From: a virus
DNA length: 25,496 nt
Virus record (IMG/VR): IMGVR_UViG_3300037961_005010
Span: 95,588-121,083 of that record
Direction: 5' to 3' (one strand)
The notes under the pieces are model-generated. The model saw only the letters and a list, made by a program, of their open reading frames with translations, made no database searches and had not been told where the DNA came from. Both the position numbers and the translations under genes were made by a program. Shown one piece after another: positions 6,768 through 14,363 of the stretch (its first letter is position 1; each line of letters starts with the position of its first letter).

Positions 6768-7974
6768 CATTGAAATAACTACAATGCCAACTGGTCGTTC
6801 TCCAGAAAATAAAATATTTTATGGATCAAAAACTCGTAACTTAGATTTAAGCAGACCAAAATATAATAAGATAGGTGAAGAAAAATACTTTTGGGAGTTT
6901 TATGAAGATTTAAATGAGTATGAACACGAATGGGTTTTAGTTTTTTACACTAGTGGTTTATGTTTCCGCGTTGAAACTAATGATGATAGACACGCGCAAT
7001 TCGTTAAAAATATGTTTAAAGTTGAAGAAGATCCATATAATCATACGGCTGATTGGACTATCATACATAACACAGAAATAAAAGTTCCTCCATCTATCGC
7101 CGTTCATTTAGACGAGCAAGTAATGTTAATAGGTGGAACTACGTTCTTAGGTGAAATAAAAAAAGGAGTCTTTAGTATTCTTGGTTTTACTTTACCTGAA
7201 TCAGGTATTTTACCCATGCACTGCGCAGCTTTTACTTACGAAAACACTACTAATTTAATGTTTGGATTAAGTGGAACAGGAAAAACTACGTTAAGTAGCG
7301 ATCCAGACTTTATGTTAATTAGTGATGATGAAGTTTCATGGAATGACAAAGGAATTAAAAAAATAGAAGAAGGATGTTATGCAAAATCTGAAGGTTTGAG
7401 TCCAGAAACTCATCCTACTATTTTTAATGCTGTTGAAGAAGCAAAGAAAAGAGAAACATTAGTTGTAGAAAATCCAAAGGCAGCAAATGCAAGATTAAGT
7501 TATCCTTTAGATTGTGTGCTAAATGCTTGGATTGAACAAGAAGATTTCGCTCATCCAAACAACATATTCTTTCTTACAATGGACGCAACTGGAAGTTTTC
7601 CAGCAGTGAGTAAAATATCAGGAGAAACAGTAAGAAGATTTTTTGAAACCGGTTACACAAGCCAGATGCCAGGAACAGAAGCAGGAGTAAGTGAAATCAA
7701 AAAAACATTTTCACCTTGCTATGGTTCACCATTTATGCCAAGAAAAATACAAGAATATAGCGATATGCTTATGGAAAAGATAGATAAACATAAGGCAAAC
7801 GTATATCTAGTAAATACTGGAATGGATAAAGATGGAAAAAGATTTAAATTAGATTTTACAAGAAATTGTATAAAACATGTAATGTCTAATGAATTGCACG
7901 ATACAAGTGAAGAAGTACTAGAAATTTTGGAGAATTTGTTAATTGAGAATAATAGCGGGCCCATGTCAGCATGA
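6760..7974 (+). CDS. pckA: Phosphoenolpyruvate carboxykinase (ATP), short form
   Basis: 404 residues. It converts oxaloacetate and ATP to phosphoenolpyruvate, CO2 and ADP. TGRSPENK (11-18) carries the substrate Arg, GGTTFLGEIKKGVFSI matches the Y-x-GE-x-KK-x-x-F region, and GLSGTGKTTLS (169-179) is the PEPCK P-loop. LISDDEVSW with D189/D190 is the metal-binding kinase-2 motif, and GCYAK, GYTSQMPGTEAG, FSPCYGSPFM and VYLVNTGMDKDGKR complete the family signatures. It is roughly 130 residues shorter than bacterial enzymes (about 530-540), mainly at the N-terminus. The start is chosen for AAAAGGA at 6747-6753. KdsA, which consumes PEP, begins inside its 3' end, suggesting dedicated PEP supply. 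Very confident on family. Confidence 0.93.
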   Translation: MANIEITTMPTGRSPENKIFYGSKTRNLDLSRPKYNKIGEEKYFWEFYEDLNEYEHEWVLVFYTSGLCFRVETNDDRHAQFVKNMFKVEEDPYNHTADWTIIHNTEIKVPPSIAVHLDEQVMLIGGTTFLGEIKKGVFSILGFTLPESGILPMHCAAFTYENTTNLMFGLSGTGKTTLSSDPDFMLISDDEVSWNDKGIKKIEEGCYAKSEGLSPETHPTIFNAVEEAKKRETLVVENPKAANARLSYPLDCVLNAWIEQEDFAHPNNIFFLTMDATGSFPAVSKISGETVRRFFETGYTSQMPGTEAGVSEIKKTFSPCYGSPFMPRKIQEYSDMLMEKIDKHKANVYLVNTGMDKDGKRFKLDFTRNCIKHVMSNELHDTSEEVLEILENLLIENNSGPMSA

Positions 7975-8701
7975 GACATTATTTAAATCATTAGAAATCG
8001 CAGAACACTGTCAAGAAGTATGTGATAAGTATGATGTAGAGTATTACTTTAAAGCTAGTTATGATAAAGCAAATAGATCTCATGTAGATAACACAAGAGG
8101 TGTAGGATTACATGACACTATAAAAGATTTTCTGCAAATGGAAGAATCAATTGGTGTTAAGATTTTAACTGATGTACATGAAATAGAGCACATCCAGTAT
8201 TTAAAAGATGTTGTTAAGGTATTACAAATACCAGCATTTCTGTGTCGACAGACTGATTTAATACAAGCTGCATGCAAAACAAATTGTATTGTAAACATTA
8301 AGAAAGGTCAGTTTCTTGCGCCAGCTGATGTATATGGCATACTAAGTAAAACCGACGACGCAAAAGAAGTATGGATTACAGAGAGAGGTACAAGTTTTGG
8401 GTATGGGCGTCTTATTAATGATTTCACTGGCATGTACGATATCCTTTGTAATTTACATGGCAATTTTGTTTACGATGTTACACACTCGGTCCAACAACCT
8501 GGAGGAACCTCGACTGGTGGAAATCGTGATTATGTGCCTGGTCTCGCTCGCGCTGGGGCCGCTCTTGGTATTACTTCTTTTTTCTTAGAAGTACATCCTG
8601 AACCTGATTATGCACCAAGTGATGGTGCAAACATGTTAAAGCTTGAAGATTTTGAAGATGTAGTAAAGGATATTAAAAGGTGTAGTTATGAAAGCAGGTA
8701 A
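7943..8701 (+). CDS. kdsA: 3-deoxy-D-manno-octulosonate-8-phosphate synthase (KdsA), metal-dependent type
   Basis: 252 residues. It condenses PEP with arabinose-5-phosphate to KDO-8-phosphate. IIAGPC opens the barrel; Y/FKASYDKANR (36-45), TDVHE, PAFLCRQTDL, KKGQFLAP, ERGTSFGYGRL, DVTHSVQQPGG and LEVHPEPDYAPSDGANM are all family blocks. C8, H181, E216 and D227 match in kind and spacing the metal ligands of class II (metal-dependent) enzymes such as the Aquifex one. The start is TTG at 7943, since GPC must lie near the N-terminus and GGAG lies at about 7929-7932. It overlaps the PEP carboxykinase gene by 32 nt. It is slightly short (usual length about 270-285). Confidence 0.93.
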   Translation: MRIIAGPCQHETLFKSLEIAEHCQEVCDKYDVEYYFKASYDKANRSHVDNTRGVGLHDTIKDFLQMEESIGVKILTDVHEIEHIQYLKDVVKVLQIPAFLCRQTDLIQAACKTNCIVNIKKGQFLAPADVYGILSKTDDAKEVWITERGTSFGYGRLINDFTGMYDILCNLHGNFVYDVTHSVQQPGGTSTGGNRDYVPGLARAGAALGITSFFLEVHPEPDYAPSDGANMLKLEDFEDVVKDIKRCSYESR

Positions 8702-9029
8702 AGTATGGGGAATGACAGAGTTAATCGAAGCTAACGGTGCTCTGGAGTTTCATAGAATTGAAATGAATAAAGGTGGTGTTTGTTCAAAACATTTACATGA
8801 GTTTAAATGGAATGGCTTTTATGTTGAGTCAGGCACTATGCTTATACGTGTTTGGCAAAATGATTATGACTTAATAGATGAGACAATATTATATCCAGGA
8901 GATTATACCAAAGTTAAGCCCGGTGTAAATCATCAATTTGAATGCTTAGCGGATGGCGTAGCTTATGAATTGTATTGGGCTGAATTTAATCACAATGATA
9001 TTGTAAGAGAAACGGTAGGTCACAAATGA
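8688..9029 (+). CDS. Small single-domain cupin
   Basis: 113 residues. A cupin fold is seen in EMNKGGVCSKHLHEFKWNGFYVESGTMLIRVW (motif 1 with H-x-H ... E) and PGDYTKVKPGVNHQFECL (motif 2). It resembles the metal-binding cores of sugar-phosphate isomerase or epimerase cupins such as type II phosphomannose isomerase, but is too small for a firm substrate call. It lies between KdsA and a nucleotidyltransferase, overlapping both, so a role in the same sugar pathway is likely. AAAAGG upstream supports the start. Confidence 0.75.
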   Translation: MKAGKVWGMTELIEANGALEFHRIEMNKGGVCSKHLHEFKWNGFYVESGTMLIRVWQNDYDLIDETILYPGDYTKVKPGVNHQFECLADGVAYELYWAEFNHNDIVRETVGHK

Positions 9030-9439
9030 GAGTAGGTTTTACCTGTAGTACTTTTGATTTGCTTCACGCTGGTCATGTCATGATGCTTAGAGAAGCAAAA
9101 TCACAGTGTGATTATTTGATAGCTGGTTTACAAGTAGATCCATCCATAGATCGTAAAGAAAAAAATTCTCCAATACAAACAATTGTAGAAAGACAAGCAC
9201 AGTTAGAAGCTATAAAATATGTAGACGAAGTCATAATTTATTGTACAGAAGCTGACTTACTTGATATAATAAACATGTATCCAATTGATGTTAGGATACT
9301 AGGTGAAGAGTATAGATCAAATGATTTTACTGGCAAAGACGAATGTAGAAATCGTGGAATAGAACTATACTTTAATAAGAGAGATCATAGATTCAGCTCA
9401 AGCGGTTTAAGAAAGAGAGTATGTAATGAAACTGAATAG
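9026..9439 (+). CDS. Glycerol-3-phosphate-cytidylyltransferase-like nucleotidyltransferase
   Basis: 137 residues. FTCSTFDLLHAGHVMMLREAK has the H15-A-G-H18 active site. RKEKNSPIQTIVERQAQLEAIKYVDEVI is the family's R-x-x-x-L-x-x-x-x-Y-V-D segment, and FSSSGLRKRV near the end is the (T/S)-S-x-x-(L/I)-R-x-R nucleotide-binding motif. It attaches CMP (or another NMP) to a phosphorylated polyol or sugar. Its ATG overlaps the cupin stop (ATGA). It is the third HxGH enzyme of this window. Substrate inferred to belong to the KdsA branch only from position. Confidence 0.85.
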   Translation: MRVGFTCSTFDLLHAGHVMMLREAKSQCDYLIAGLQVDPSIDRKEKNSPIQTIVERQAQLEAIKYVDEVIIYCTEADLLDIINMYPIDVRILGEEYRSNDFTGKDECRNRGIELYFNKRDHRFSSSGLRKRVCNETE

Positions 9440-10109
9440 TGTACACGATATACGTGAATTCTTTAAAGGTGAACTAAAAGATGGAGAATTTACTATAGAT
9501 AAAACCGGCCAGAAAACAATTGAACTTCTTGGCGCAAGTTTTATTGCTTCTGAACCAGCGATTTTTGGTACACCTAGCCAAGAGTATATAGAAAAAGAAT
9601 TAGCCTGGTATCAATCTCAATCCACTAACATTTATGATATAAATGGTGTAGATTCTGATGCTCCTCCTGCAGCTTGGCAGTACGCAGCTAATAAACATGG
9701 CGAGATAAATTCTAACTATGGTCACTTGATTTGGTCAGATAAATATTATAACCAGTATGGACACGTCTTAGATGAGCTGTTAAATAATCCTGATGGCCGA
9801 AGAGCATCAATGATTTATAACAGACCAAGCATATGGATGGAGTTTGATGAAAATGGAAAATCAGATTTTATTTGTACTAACGCTGTCACTTACTATATTC
9901 GTGATAATATACTTCATTGCGTAGTTCAAATGAGAAGTAATGATGTAATCTTTGGTTATAAAAATGATTATGCTTGGCAGTTCAGCATACTAAATCAGTT
10001 GTGTGATGAGTATAATAATTTAACTATGGCTGGTATTGAAGTTGGTCATATGATCTGGCAAGTACAAAACTTGCATGTTTACGAAAGGCACTTCAATCTT
10101 GTCAAATAA
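9426..10109 (+). CDS. 42: dCMP hydroxymethylase (T4 gp42 homologue)
   Basis: 227 residues. It transfers a methylene group from CH2-THF to dCMP to give 5-hydroxymethyl-dCMP, the precursor of hydroxymethylcytosine DNA. It is a thymidylate-synthase-fold protein, recognisable as gp42-like by DKTGQKTIELLGASFIASEP, GEINSNYG, NPDGRRASMIYNRPS, SDFICTNAV with catalytic C150, and MRSNDVIFGYKNDYAW. D181 in the last block corresponds to the Asp that makes T4 gp42 select dCMP instead of dUMP. It ends about 20 residues earlier than the T4 enzyme, right after LHVYERHFNLVK. dCMP deaminase follows with an overlap. Its presence together with an a-gt homologue predicts glycosylated hydroxymethylcytosine DNA. 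Confidence 0.93.
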   Translation: MKLNSVHDIREFFKGELKDGEFTIDKTGQKTIELLGASFIASEPAIFGTPSQEYIEKELAWYQSQSTNIYDINGVDSDAPPAAWQYAANKHGEINSNYGHLIWSDKYYNQYGHVLDELLNNPDGRRASMIYNRPSIWMEFDENGKSDFICTNAVTYYIRDNILHCVVQMRSNDVIFGYKNDYAWQFSILNQLCDEYNNLTMAGIEVGHMIWQVQNLHVYERHFNLVK

Positions 10110-10533
10110 ATGGGATCATAGATATTTGTCCTTAGCTGAAGAGGTCGGCCGCTGGTCAAAAGATCCTTCTTCTCAAATAGGTGCAGTAGCAATAGGATCA
10201 AAAGGACAAGTTCTAGCACAAGGTTACAATGGATTTCCTCGAGGAATATTAGATAGTACAACACGATTAACTGACCGCCAAATAAAATATAAGTACATAG
10301 TTCATGCAGAACAAAATCTTATATACAACGCTACATTTAATGGTGTATCTTTAGATGGTTCTACTTTATACGTAACAGGTTTACCAGTTTGTTCAGAATG
10401 TGCTAAAGGTGTTATTCAAGTAGGAATAAAACGAGTTGTTATGCCAATCCAAACTATTTCTAGATGGAAAGAATCATGGGAGTTATCTGCATCAATGTTT
10501 GACGAAGCTGGTATATCTCACGAATTTATATGA
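10099..10533 (+). CDS. cd: dCMP deaminase
   Basis: 144 residues from TTG 10099. Zn-dependent deamination of dCMP to dUMP, feeding ThyX. NKWDHRYLSLAEEVGRWSKDPSSQIGAV is a typical opening, HAEQN holds one Zn ligand and the catalytic Glu, and GLPVCSECAKGVI holds the two Cys ligands. GYNGFPRG is also conserved. The TTG start is preferred because GAAAGG lies at 10083-10088 and homologues usually begin just before NKWD. An in-frame ATG at 10075 would add 8 residues and a longer overlap with gp42. With gp42 it partitions dCMP between hydroxymethyl-dCMP and thymidine synthesis. Very confident on function, less on start. Confidence 0.92.
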   Translation: MSNKWDHRYLSLAEEVGRWSKDPSSQIGAVAIGSKGQVLAQGYNGFPRGILDSTTRLTDRQIKYKYIVHAEQNLIYNATFNGVSLDGSTLYVTGLPVCSECAKGVIQVGIKRVVMPIQTISRWKESWELSASMFDEAGISHEFI

Positions 10534-11264
10534 GTGTAATATTACAAAATTTTGATAAGTATTATGAAGACGCTTTAGAAGTGTTTCAAAATAGAAGTAT
10601 CAATGTAGATGTAACTCATAGGTGTTTGCTTCAATGTCCATTTTGCTCTCGTCAAAGTTATGACGGAAAGGACATGGTGAGACAATCTCAAATCATGTAT
10701 GGCGACTTATATGATTTAAATGCTGAAGATATCGGCAACACTTTTGACGTGCTATCTTTGTGTGGACAAATATCTGATCCAATATACCACTCTAATTTTT
10801 TAAACATAATGAAAATTTTTATGAATACTTCTTGTAAAAGAATAGATATTCATACAACTGGATCTCATAAGAAAAAAGATTGGTGGAAAGAACTAGTAGA
10901 AATATCTGCAGACCCACAAAAGAATGTAAGATTCATATTTGGAATAGATGGAATAGACGAAAAATCGTCATATCATAGAATAAATCAAAACACTGATCAG
11001 GCATTTGAAGCGATGAAAGTAGTTTCTGACTACTTAAAAGCAAATAAAGATTCTAATATAGAAGTAATATGGCAGTACATACCTTTTAAATATAATGAAA
11101 ATGATATAGATAAAGCAATAGATATTGCAAACGATATGGGTGTGAAACTTTTGATGCTAAAATCTGGAAGATTTAGAACTTCTGGTAATATATTAGAACC
11201 TCCATCAAATCCTGACTTGTTTAACACTAAACAATTTGCAGAAAGAGTTTATATAAATGAATAA
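10530..11264 (+). CDS. Radical SAM enzyme, copy 1 (core only)
   Basis: 244 residues. DVTHRCLLQCPFCSR carries the C-x3-C-x2-C cluster (C32, C36, C39) that binds the SAM-ligated 4Fe-4S cluster. Downstream are LSLCGQISDPIYH, a GxIxE-like region, and IFGIDGIDEKSSYHRINQN. The auxiliary-cluster domain usual for SPASM-type enzymes is not in this protein but in the next gene, which overlaps it by 8 nt. A second, similar pair follows. The ATG overlaps the deaminase stop (ATGA). The reaction is unknown; context of nucleotide and sugar genes suggests modification of a sugar, nucleotide or small peptide. Confidence 0.87.
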   Translation: MSVILQNFDKYYEDALEVFQNRSINVDVTHRCLLQCPFCSRQSYDGKDMVRQSQIMYGDLYDLNAEDIGNTFDVLSLCGQISDPIYHSNFLNIMKIFMNTSCKRIDIHTTGSHKKKDWWKELVEISADPQKNVRFIFGIDGIDEKSSYHRINQNTDQAFEAMKVVSDYLKANKDSNIEVIWQYIPFKYNENDIDKAIDIANDMGVKLLMLKSGRFRTSGNILEPPSNPDLFNTKQFAERVYINE

Positions 11265-11625
11265 ACCTTTTCACATTGAGCCAAGATGTTTTCCTTTTGA
11301 TAAAGATGGAAATAACATAAAAGATAAAATGCAAAACTGTCCAGCTCACACTGCATCAGGATACTTATTGCCGTGTTGCTGGTTAGATAGGTCTAATATT
11401 GTAGCAAACAACGATGATTTAAATGGAATACGTGTTCCAGAATTACATTTAAGAAATAAAATTACTTATGAACAAATTATGAAATCTAAGCAATGGAAGA
11501 ATTTTTATAAGCAATTATTTGAAGATCCAGAAAAAGCACATGACATCTGTAAAGAATGTTGTGGTTGGGTTACACATGACGACGGGTCTAAACAAGAGTT
11601 TTGGAAATATAAAGATGAATTTTGA
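11257..11625 (+). CDS. SPASM-like auxiliary Fe-S domain protein, copy 1
   Basis: 122 residues. Cysteine-rich: C11, C28, the pair C40-C41 in GYLLPCCWLDR, and C98/C101/C102 in DICKECCGW. The layout 'G-x-x-x-PCCW ... L ... S-x-x-W-x-x-F ... C-x-x-C' resembles the SPASM/auxiliary-cluster tails of radical SAM enzymes, here as a free-standing protein. It is probably a partner subunit of the radical SAM core encoded just upstream (8-nt overlap, so translationally coupled). It does not read as a frameshifted remnant: it has its own ATG, and the same split is repeated in the second pair. Confidence 0.72.
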   Translation: MNKPFHIEPRCFPFDKDGNNIKDKMQNCPAHTASGYLLPCCWLDRSNIVANNDDLNGIRVPELHLRNKITYEQIMKSKQWKNFYKQLFEDPEKAHDICKECCGWVTHDDGSKQEFWKYKDEF

Positions 11626-12379
11626 AAATTCATATAATCATTATTTAAATCACTTACAAGAAAAAGCTACTTTAAATATAGAACCTACACATAGGTGTAT
11701 TCTACAATGTGTCTTTTGTAGCAGAACTGGAGAGTTTGGTTTAAAGAAAATAAAAGATTGGAGAAAATCATACGGTGATTTAAAACCAAGTGATGCTAAA
11801 TTAATTGGAAAATATTTTAAAAGAGTTACGTTTTGTGGATCTATATCTGATGTAATATACCATCCTAATTTAATAGAAGTAGTTGATTCTTTAATACATC
11901 CAGAGATGGATTATATAGAATTTAGAACCAATGGGTCTGGAAAAAAGTTAGAGTGGTGGGAAGAATTAGTAGATGTTTTAAATACGTATGAGCATTTAGG
12001 TAAAAGATTTATATTCGGCATAGACGGAATAGACCAAAGGTGTTCTATAAACAGAGTAAATCAAGATTTTGAAAGTGCTTATGAGGCTATGGATTACGTA
12101 GCTGGAAATCTAATTTCAAATAATATGCATAGCACTACATGGCAATACATACCTTTTGGGTATAACGAAAAAGATATTCCTAAAGCCTTTGAAATGGCAC
12201 AAGAACTAAATGTTTCTTTTATGATTTTAAAATCTCCAAGATTTGGTGTAGATCCAAAAAGAAAAGAAATAAGCCCGCCAACTAATCCTAATTTAATATC
12301 ACCTTCAGGCTTTAACGAAGAAACAATAATCGAAAACGATTTTGAACTTAGAAGGTTTTTACATGCAAATAAAAATTAA
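11615..12379 (+). CDS. Radical SAM enzyme, copy 2 (core only)
   Basis: 254 residues. EPTHRCILQCVFCSR has the C-x3-C-x2-C motif (C28, C32, C35). It shares with copy 1 the blocks FCGSISDVIYHPN, WWEELV, RFIFGIDGID, INRVNQ, WQYIPFGYNE, ILKS-x-RFG and PP-x-NP, so the two arose by duplication. ATG 11615 overlaps the preceding stop by 11 nt; a longer upstream extension would run through the SPASM-like gene and is rejected. The accessory Fe-S domain again follows as a separate gene. Reaction unknown. Confidence 0.87.
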   Translation: MNFENSYNHYLNHLQEKATLNIEPTHRCILQCVFCSRTGEFGLKKIKDWRKSYGDLKPSDAKLIGKYFKRVTFCGSISDVIYHPNLIEVVDSLIHPEMDYIEFRTNGSGKKLEWWEELVDVLNTYEHLGKRFIFGIDGIDQRCSINRVNQDFESAYEAMDYVAGNLISNNMHSTTWQYIPFGYNEKDIPKAFEMAQELNVSFMILKSPRFGVDPKRKEISPPTNPNLISPSGFNEETIIENDFELRRFLHANKN

Positions 12380-12716
12380 ACCTAAGTGCTGGCCAGTAAA
12401 TGAAAATGGTGAAAGAGATGACTCTCTTGCAAGAATGCCTCCGGCTTTTTCTGCTAATGGATATTTTTTCCCTTGTTGTTGGATGGAAAAAACTGAATAT
12501 GTAGAAAAAAATATTCATAACTTATTTGATGAAGAGTTAAAAATTACTAATATCGAAAGTGTAGATGAGGTTTTTAATTCTGAACAATGGAAAAAATTTT
12601 ATATGACTATGTTGTTCGATCCAAATAACATTTGTGATGTATGCAAAATTATGTGTGGTGTCGTTATAGATCATAATGAAGAAGAACATGAATATTGGAA
12701 ATGGATAAAAAAGTAG
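12363..12716 (+). CDS. SPASM-like auxiliary Fe-S domain protein, copy 2
   Basis: 117 residues. It parallels copy 1: C9 in KPKCWPVNENG, C38-C39 in GYFFPCCWMEK, the SEQWKKFY helix, and C91/C94/C98 in NICDVCKIMCG. It lacks a counterpart to C28 of copy 1, so the two may hold their clusters differently. The start is ATG 12363 with GAAGG about 7 nt upstream; the 17-nt overlap with copy 2 of the radical SAM core implies coupling. It ends the long operon that began near 4549. Confidence 0.72.
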   Translation: MQIKIKPKCWPVNENGERDDSLARMPPAFSANGYFFPCCWMEKTEYVEKNIHNLFDEELKITNIESVDEVFNSEQWKKFYMTMLFDPNNICDVCKIMCGVVIDHNEEEHEYWKWIKK

Positions 12717-12745
12717 TTTACAAATCTATTTTTTTATGATAGAAT
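12717..12745 (+). promoter_or_regulatory. sigma70-like promoter (TTTACA-N17-TAGAAT)
   Basis: TTTACA at 12717-12722 and TAGAAT at 12740-12745 with a 17-nt spacer ending in TATGA. The predicted start, about 7 nt after the -10 element, falls on the ATG at 12752, so the transcript may be leaderless. It drives the UDG-like / glycosyltransferase / sugar-nucleotide / methyltransferase operon. Confidence 0.77.
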
Positions 12746-12751
12746 AATATT

Positions 12752-13123
12752 ATGAGTAAAATTATATTTGTAGGCATGAACCCGTCGAAGGTTCCAGTGA
12801 GCAGATCTAAAAGTTCTGCTCATAAACGTTTTCATTCTTGGCTAGATTATTTAGATTTAAATCATGTTTCATTTACTAATCTTTCATTTGATCCTGAATG
12901 GGATTTAAAATTTAAAACATTCGATCACACTTTATTGTGTACAACTCTACAAAATTATGATAAGATAGTAGTATGGGGATCAATGGTATCTAATTATCTC
13001 AAGAGATTAGGCTTCACAAATTATTTTGAATTACCACATCCATCTGGATTAAATCGTAAGATTAACGATCATAAATACGTATATCACACACTAGATAAAT
13101 GCAAGGAATATATAAATGACTAG
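12752..13123 (+). CDS. Uracil-DNA-glycosylase-superfamily-like protein
   Basis: 123 residues. IIFVGMNPSK at the N-terminus and ELPHPSGLNRKIND near the C-terminus match the G-x-NP and HPSG-x-NR motifs of the UDG-like superfamily (family 4/5-like and small phage members). A central VVWGSMVSNYL strand matches the usual 'hhhhG' strand. It is small for a complete glycosylase (usually about 180-230 residues), so the activity may differ. It is the first gene of the DNA-modification operon. The start coincides with the predicted transcription start and has no ribosome binding site; starting at M9 would cut off the first strand of the fold. Function beyond superfamily is not claimed. Confidence 0.65.
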   Translation: MSKIIFVGMNPSKVPVSRSKSSAHKRFHSWLDYLDLNHVSFTNLSFDPEWDLKFKTFDHTLLCTTLQNYDKIVVWGSMVSNYLKRLGFTNYFELPHPSGLNRKINDHKYVYHTLDKCKEYIND

Positions 13124-14363
13124 AATCGCTATTGTTCTTGGCCGCGGCACTGAAGGTTGTGGAGTTACACAATGTGCTATTCAAATGCAAAAAGTTACAG
13201 ACGCACATATATTTACTACAACTGATAAGAAATGGGGAAGAGCTAAAGGACTAGACATAGAGCAAAACGAATTTTCAATGTCAAATGATTGGGAGCTAAC
13301 TGCTGATACTATTAACAATTGTTTTGACTTATGCATTATATATTCAGTTCCTTCAAAAGGACATCCACAAGAATGTCAAGATAATTTTATTCCATTCCTT
13401 AAACACATTAATATTCGTAAAGCTTTTATTAACGTAGACCATAAAGCAGCTTCTATTGCACGTAATGCTAATCTGAAAGAAGTCTGTGAAAACGTAGATG
13501 TTATTATGACTCATAGTATGGAAAATGATTTCTGTAAGTTTATGAGGAAGAATAAAATAGAAACACCTCTTACGAAGATGGGATTAGGTTTTGACTATGA
13601 TGGTCACCGTGCAAAGTATTGGCGTCCTATCGAAGAACAACAACACAACATGGTGAGATGGATTGGTCGTACTGCTATGTGGAAAGGACCAAGTGTTATG
13701 ATTGATTTCCATCAAGATGCTTTGATGGAACAAGGATTCATCACTGTCCTTGAAGGATTAGAAGCTTCTATACAATATCCTTTAGTTTTGTATAGAGATA
13801 ATAAATCAGATAATCCTACAGATCGTAGAATTGTAGAAAATCATTTCAGACCTGAGAAACAATTTAATGAAGTAAAGTTTACACCTGATCTGTATGGAAA
13901 AGAAGTTGAAGGTAAAGGTGCATATCTTTATCCACAATATATAAACTCAGAAGCAATGGACCGTATGTCACGTTCAGCGTTTGGTTCAGACTTATACTTT
14001 TTAAAAGCAGAGCATTATGGCAATAACATAGAAAATTGCCACGCTGAATGCATAGCTTCTGGTACAGTTCCATTATTTCACAAACACTTTTGTGATAATG
14101 TAATTCATCCTGTACAAGGTAAACCAATTAGTCAATGTCAAAATTCTGGTACTCTTGGCGTTGATCATACTAACTTTAATGAGTGCCGCGACCAAATGGT
14201 CAAACTTAAAAATGATCCTGCGATGAGAGATGATTGGAGAGAGATGGCTTTTGAATTTTGGAAACAACACTCCGATGGAGAAATGGTTGTAAAAGAAATT
14301 ATCGATCTCGCTTTGAACACTACTAGCAACCAACCACAAGGACTCGAGGAATTTTTCGCATGA
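13116..14363 (+). CDS. agt: DNA alpha-glycosyltransferase (T4 alpha-glucosyltransferase homologue)
   Basis: 415 residues, GT-B fold. T4 a-gt transfers glucose from UDP-glucose to 5-hydroxymethylcytosine in DNA. Matching blocks, in order, are GRGTEGCGVTQ (9-19), IIYSVPS, THSMENDFCK, MVRWIGRTAMWKG (179-191), MIDFHQDAL, YINSEAMDRMSRSAFG (275-290) and AECIASGTVPLF (310-321). E311 is the likely nucleotide-sugar-binding Glu. The protein ends GLEEFFA, like the polymerase tail TLEDFFA; the end of T4 a-gt as I recall it lacks this sequence. AAGGA precedes the start at 13103-13107. UDP-sugar epimerase and dehydrogenase genes follow with 4-nt and 1-nt overlaps, so the donor may not be UDP-glucose. Homology very confident; donor inferred. 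Confidence 0.93.
   Translation: MTRIAIVLGRGTEGCGVTQCAIQMQKVTDAHIFTTTDKKWGRAKGLDIEQNEFSMSNDWELTADTINNCFDLCIIYSVPSKGHPQECQDNFIPFLKHINIRKAFINVDHKAASIARNANLKEVCENVDVIMTHSMENDFCKFMRKNKIETPLTKMGLGFDYDGHRAKYWRPIEEQQHNMVRWIGRTAMWKGPSVMIDFHQDALMEQGFITVLEGLEASIQYPLVLYRDNKSDNPTDRRIVENHFRPEKQFNEVKFTPDLYGKEVEGKGAYLYPQYINSEAMDRMSRSAFGSDLYFLKAEHYGNNIENCHAECIASGTVPLFHKHFCDNVIHPVQGKPISQCQNSGTLGVDHTNFNECRDQMVKLKNDPAMRDDWREMAFEFWKQHSDGEMVVKEIIDLALNTTSNQPQGLEEFFA

Noticed and set aside
9426-10109. Ordinary thymidylate synthase (ThyA)
   Set aside because: Block-by-block resemblance is to T4 gp42, with Asp at the dCMP-selecting position, and a ThyX is present for dTMP.
11257-11625. Radical SAM and SPASM-like parts as one gene broken by a frameshift
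   Set aside because: Each part has its own start codon with overlap typical of this genome, and the same split occurs in the second, diverged pair.
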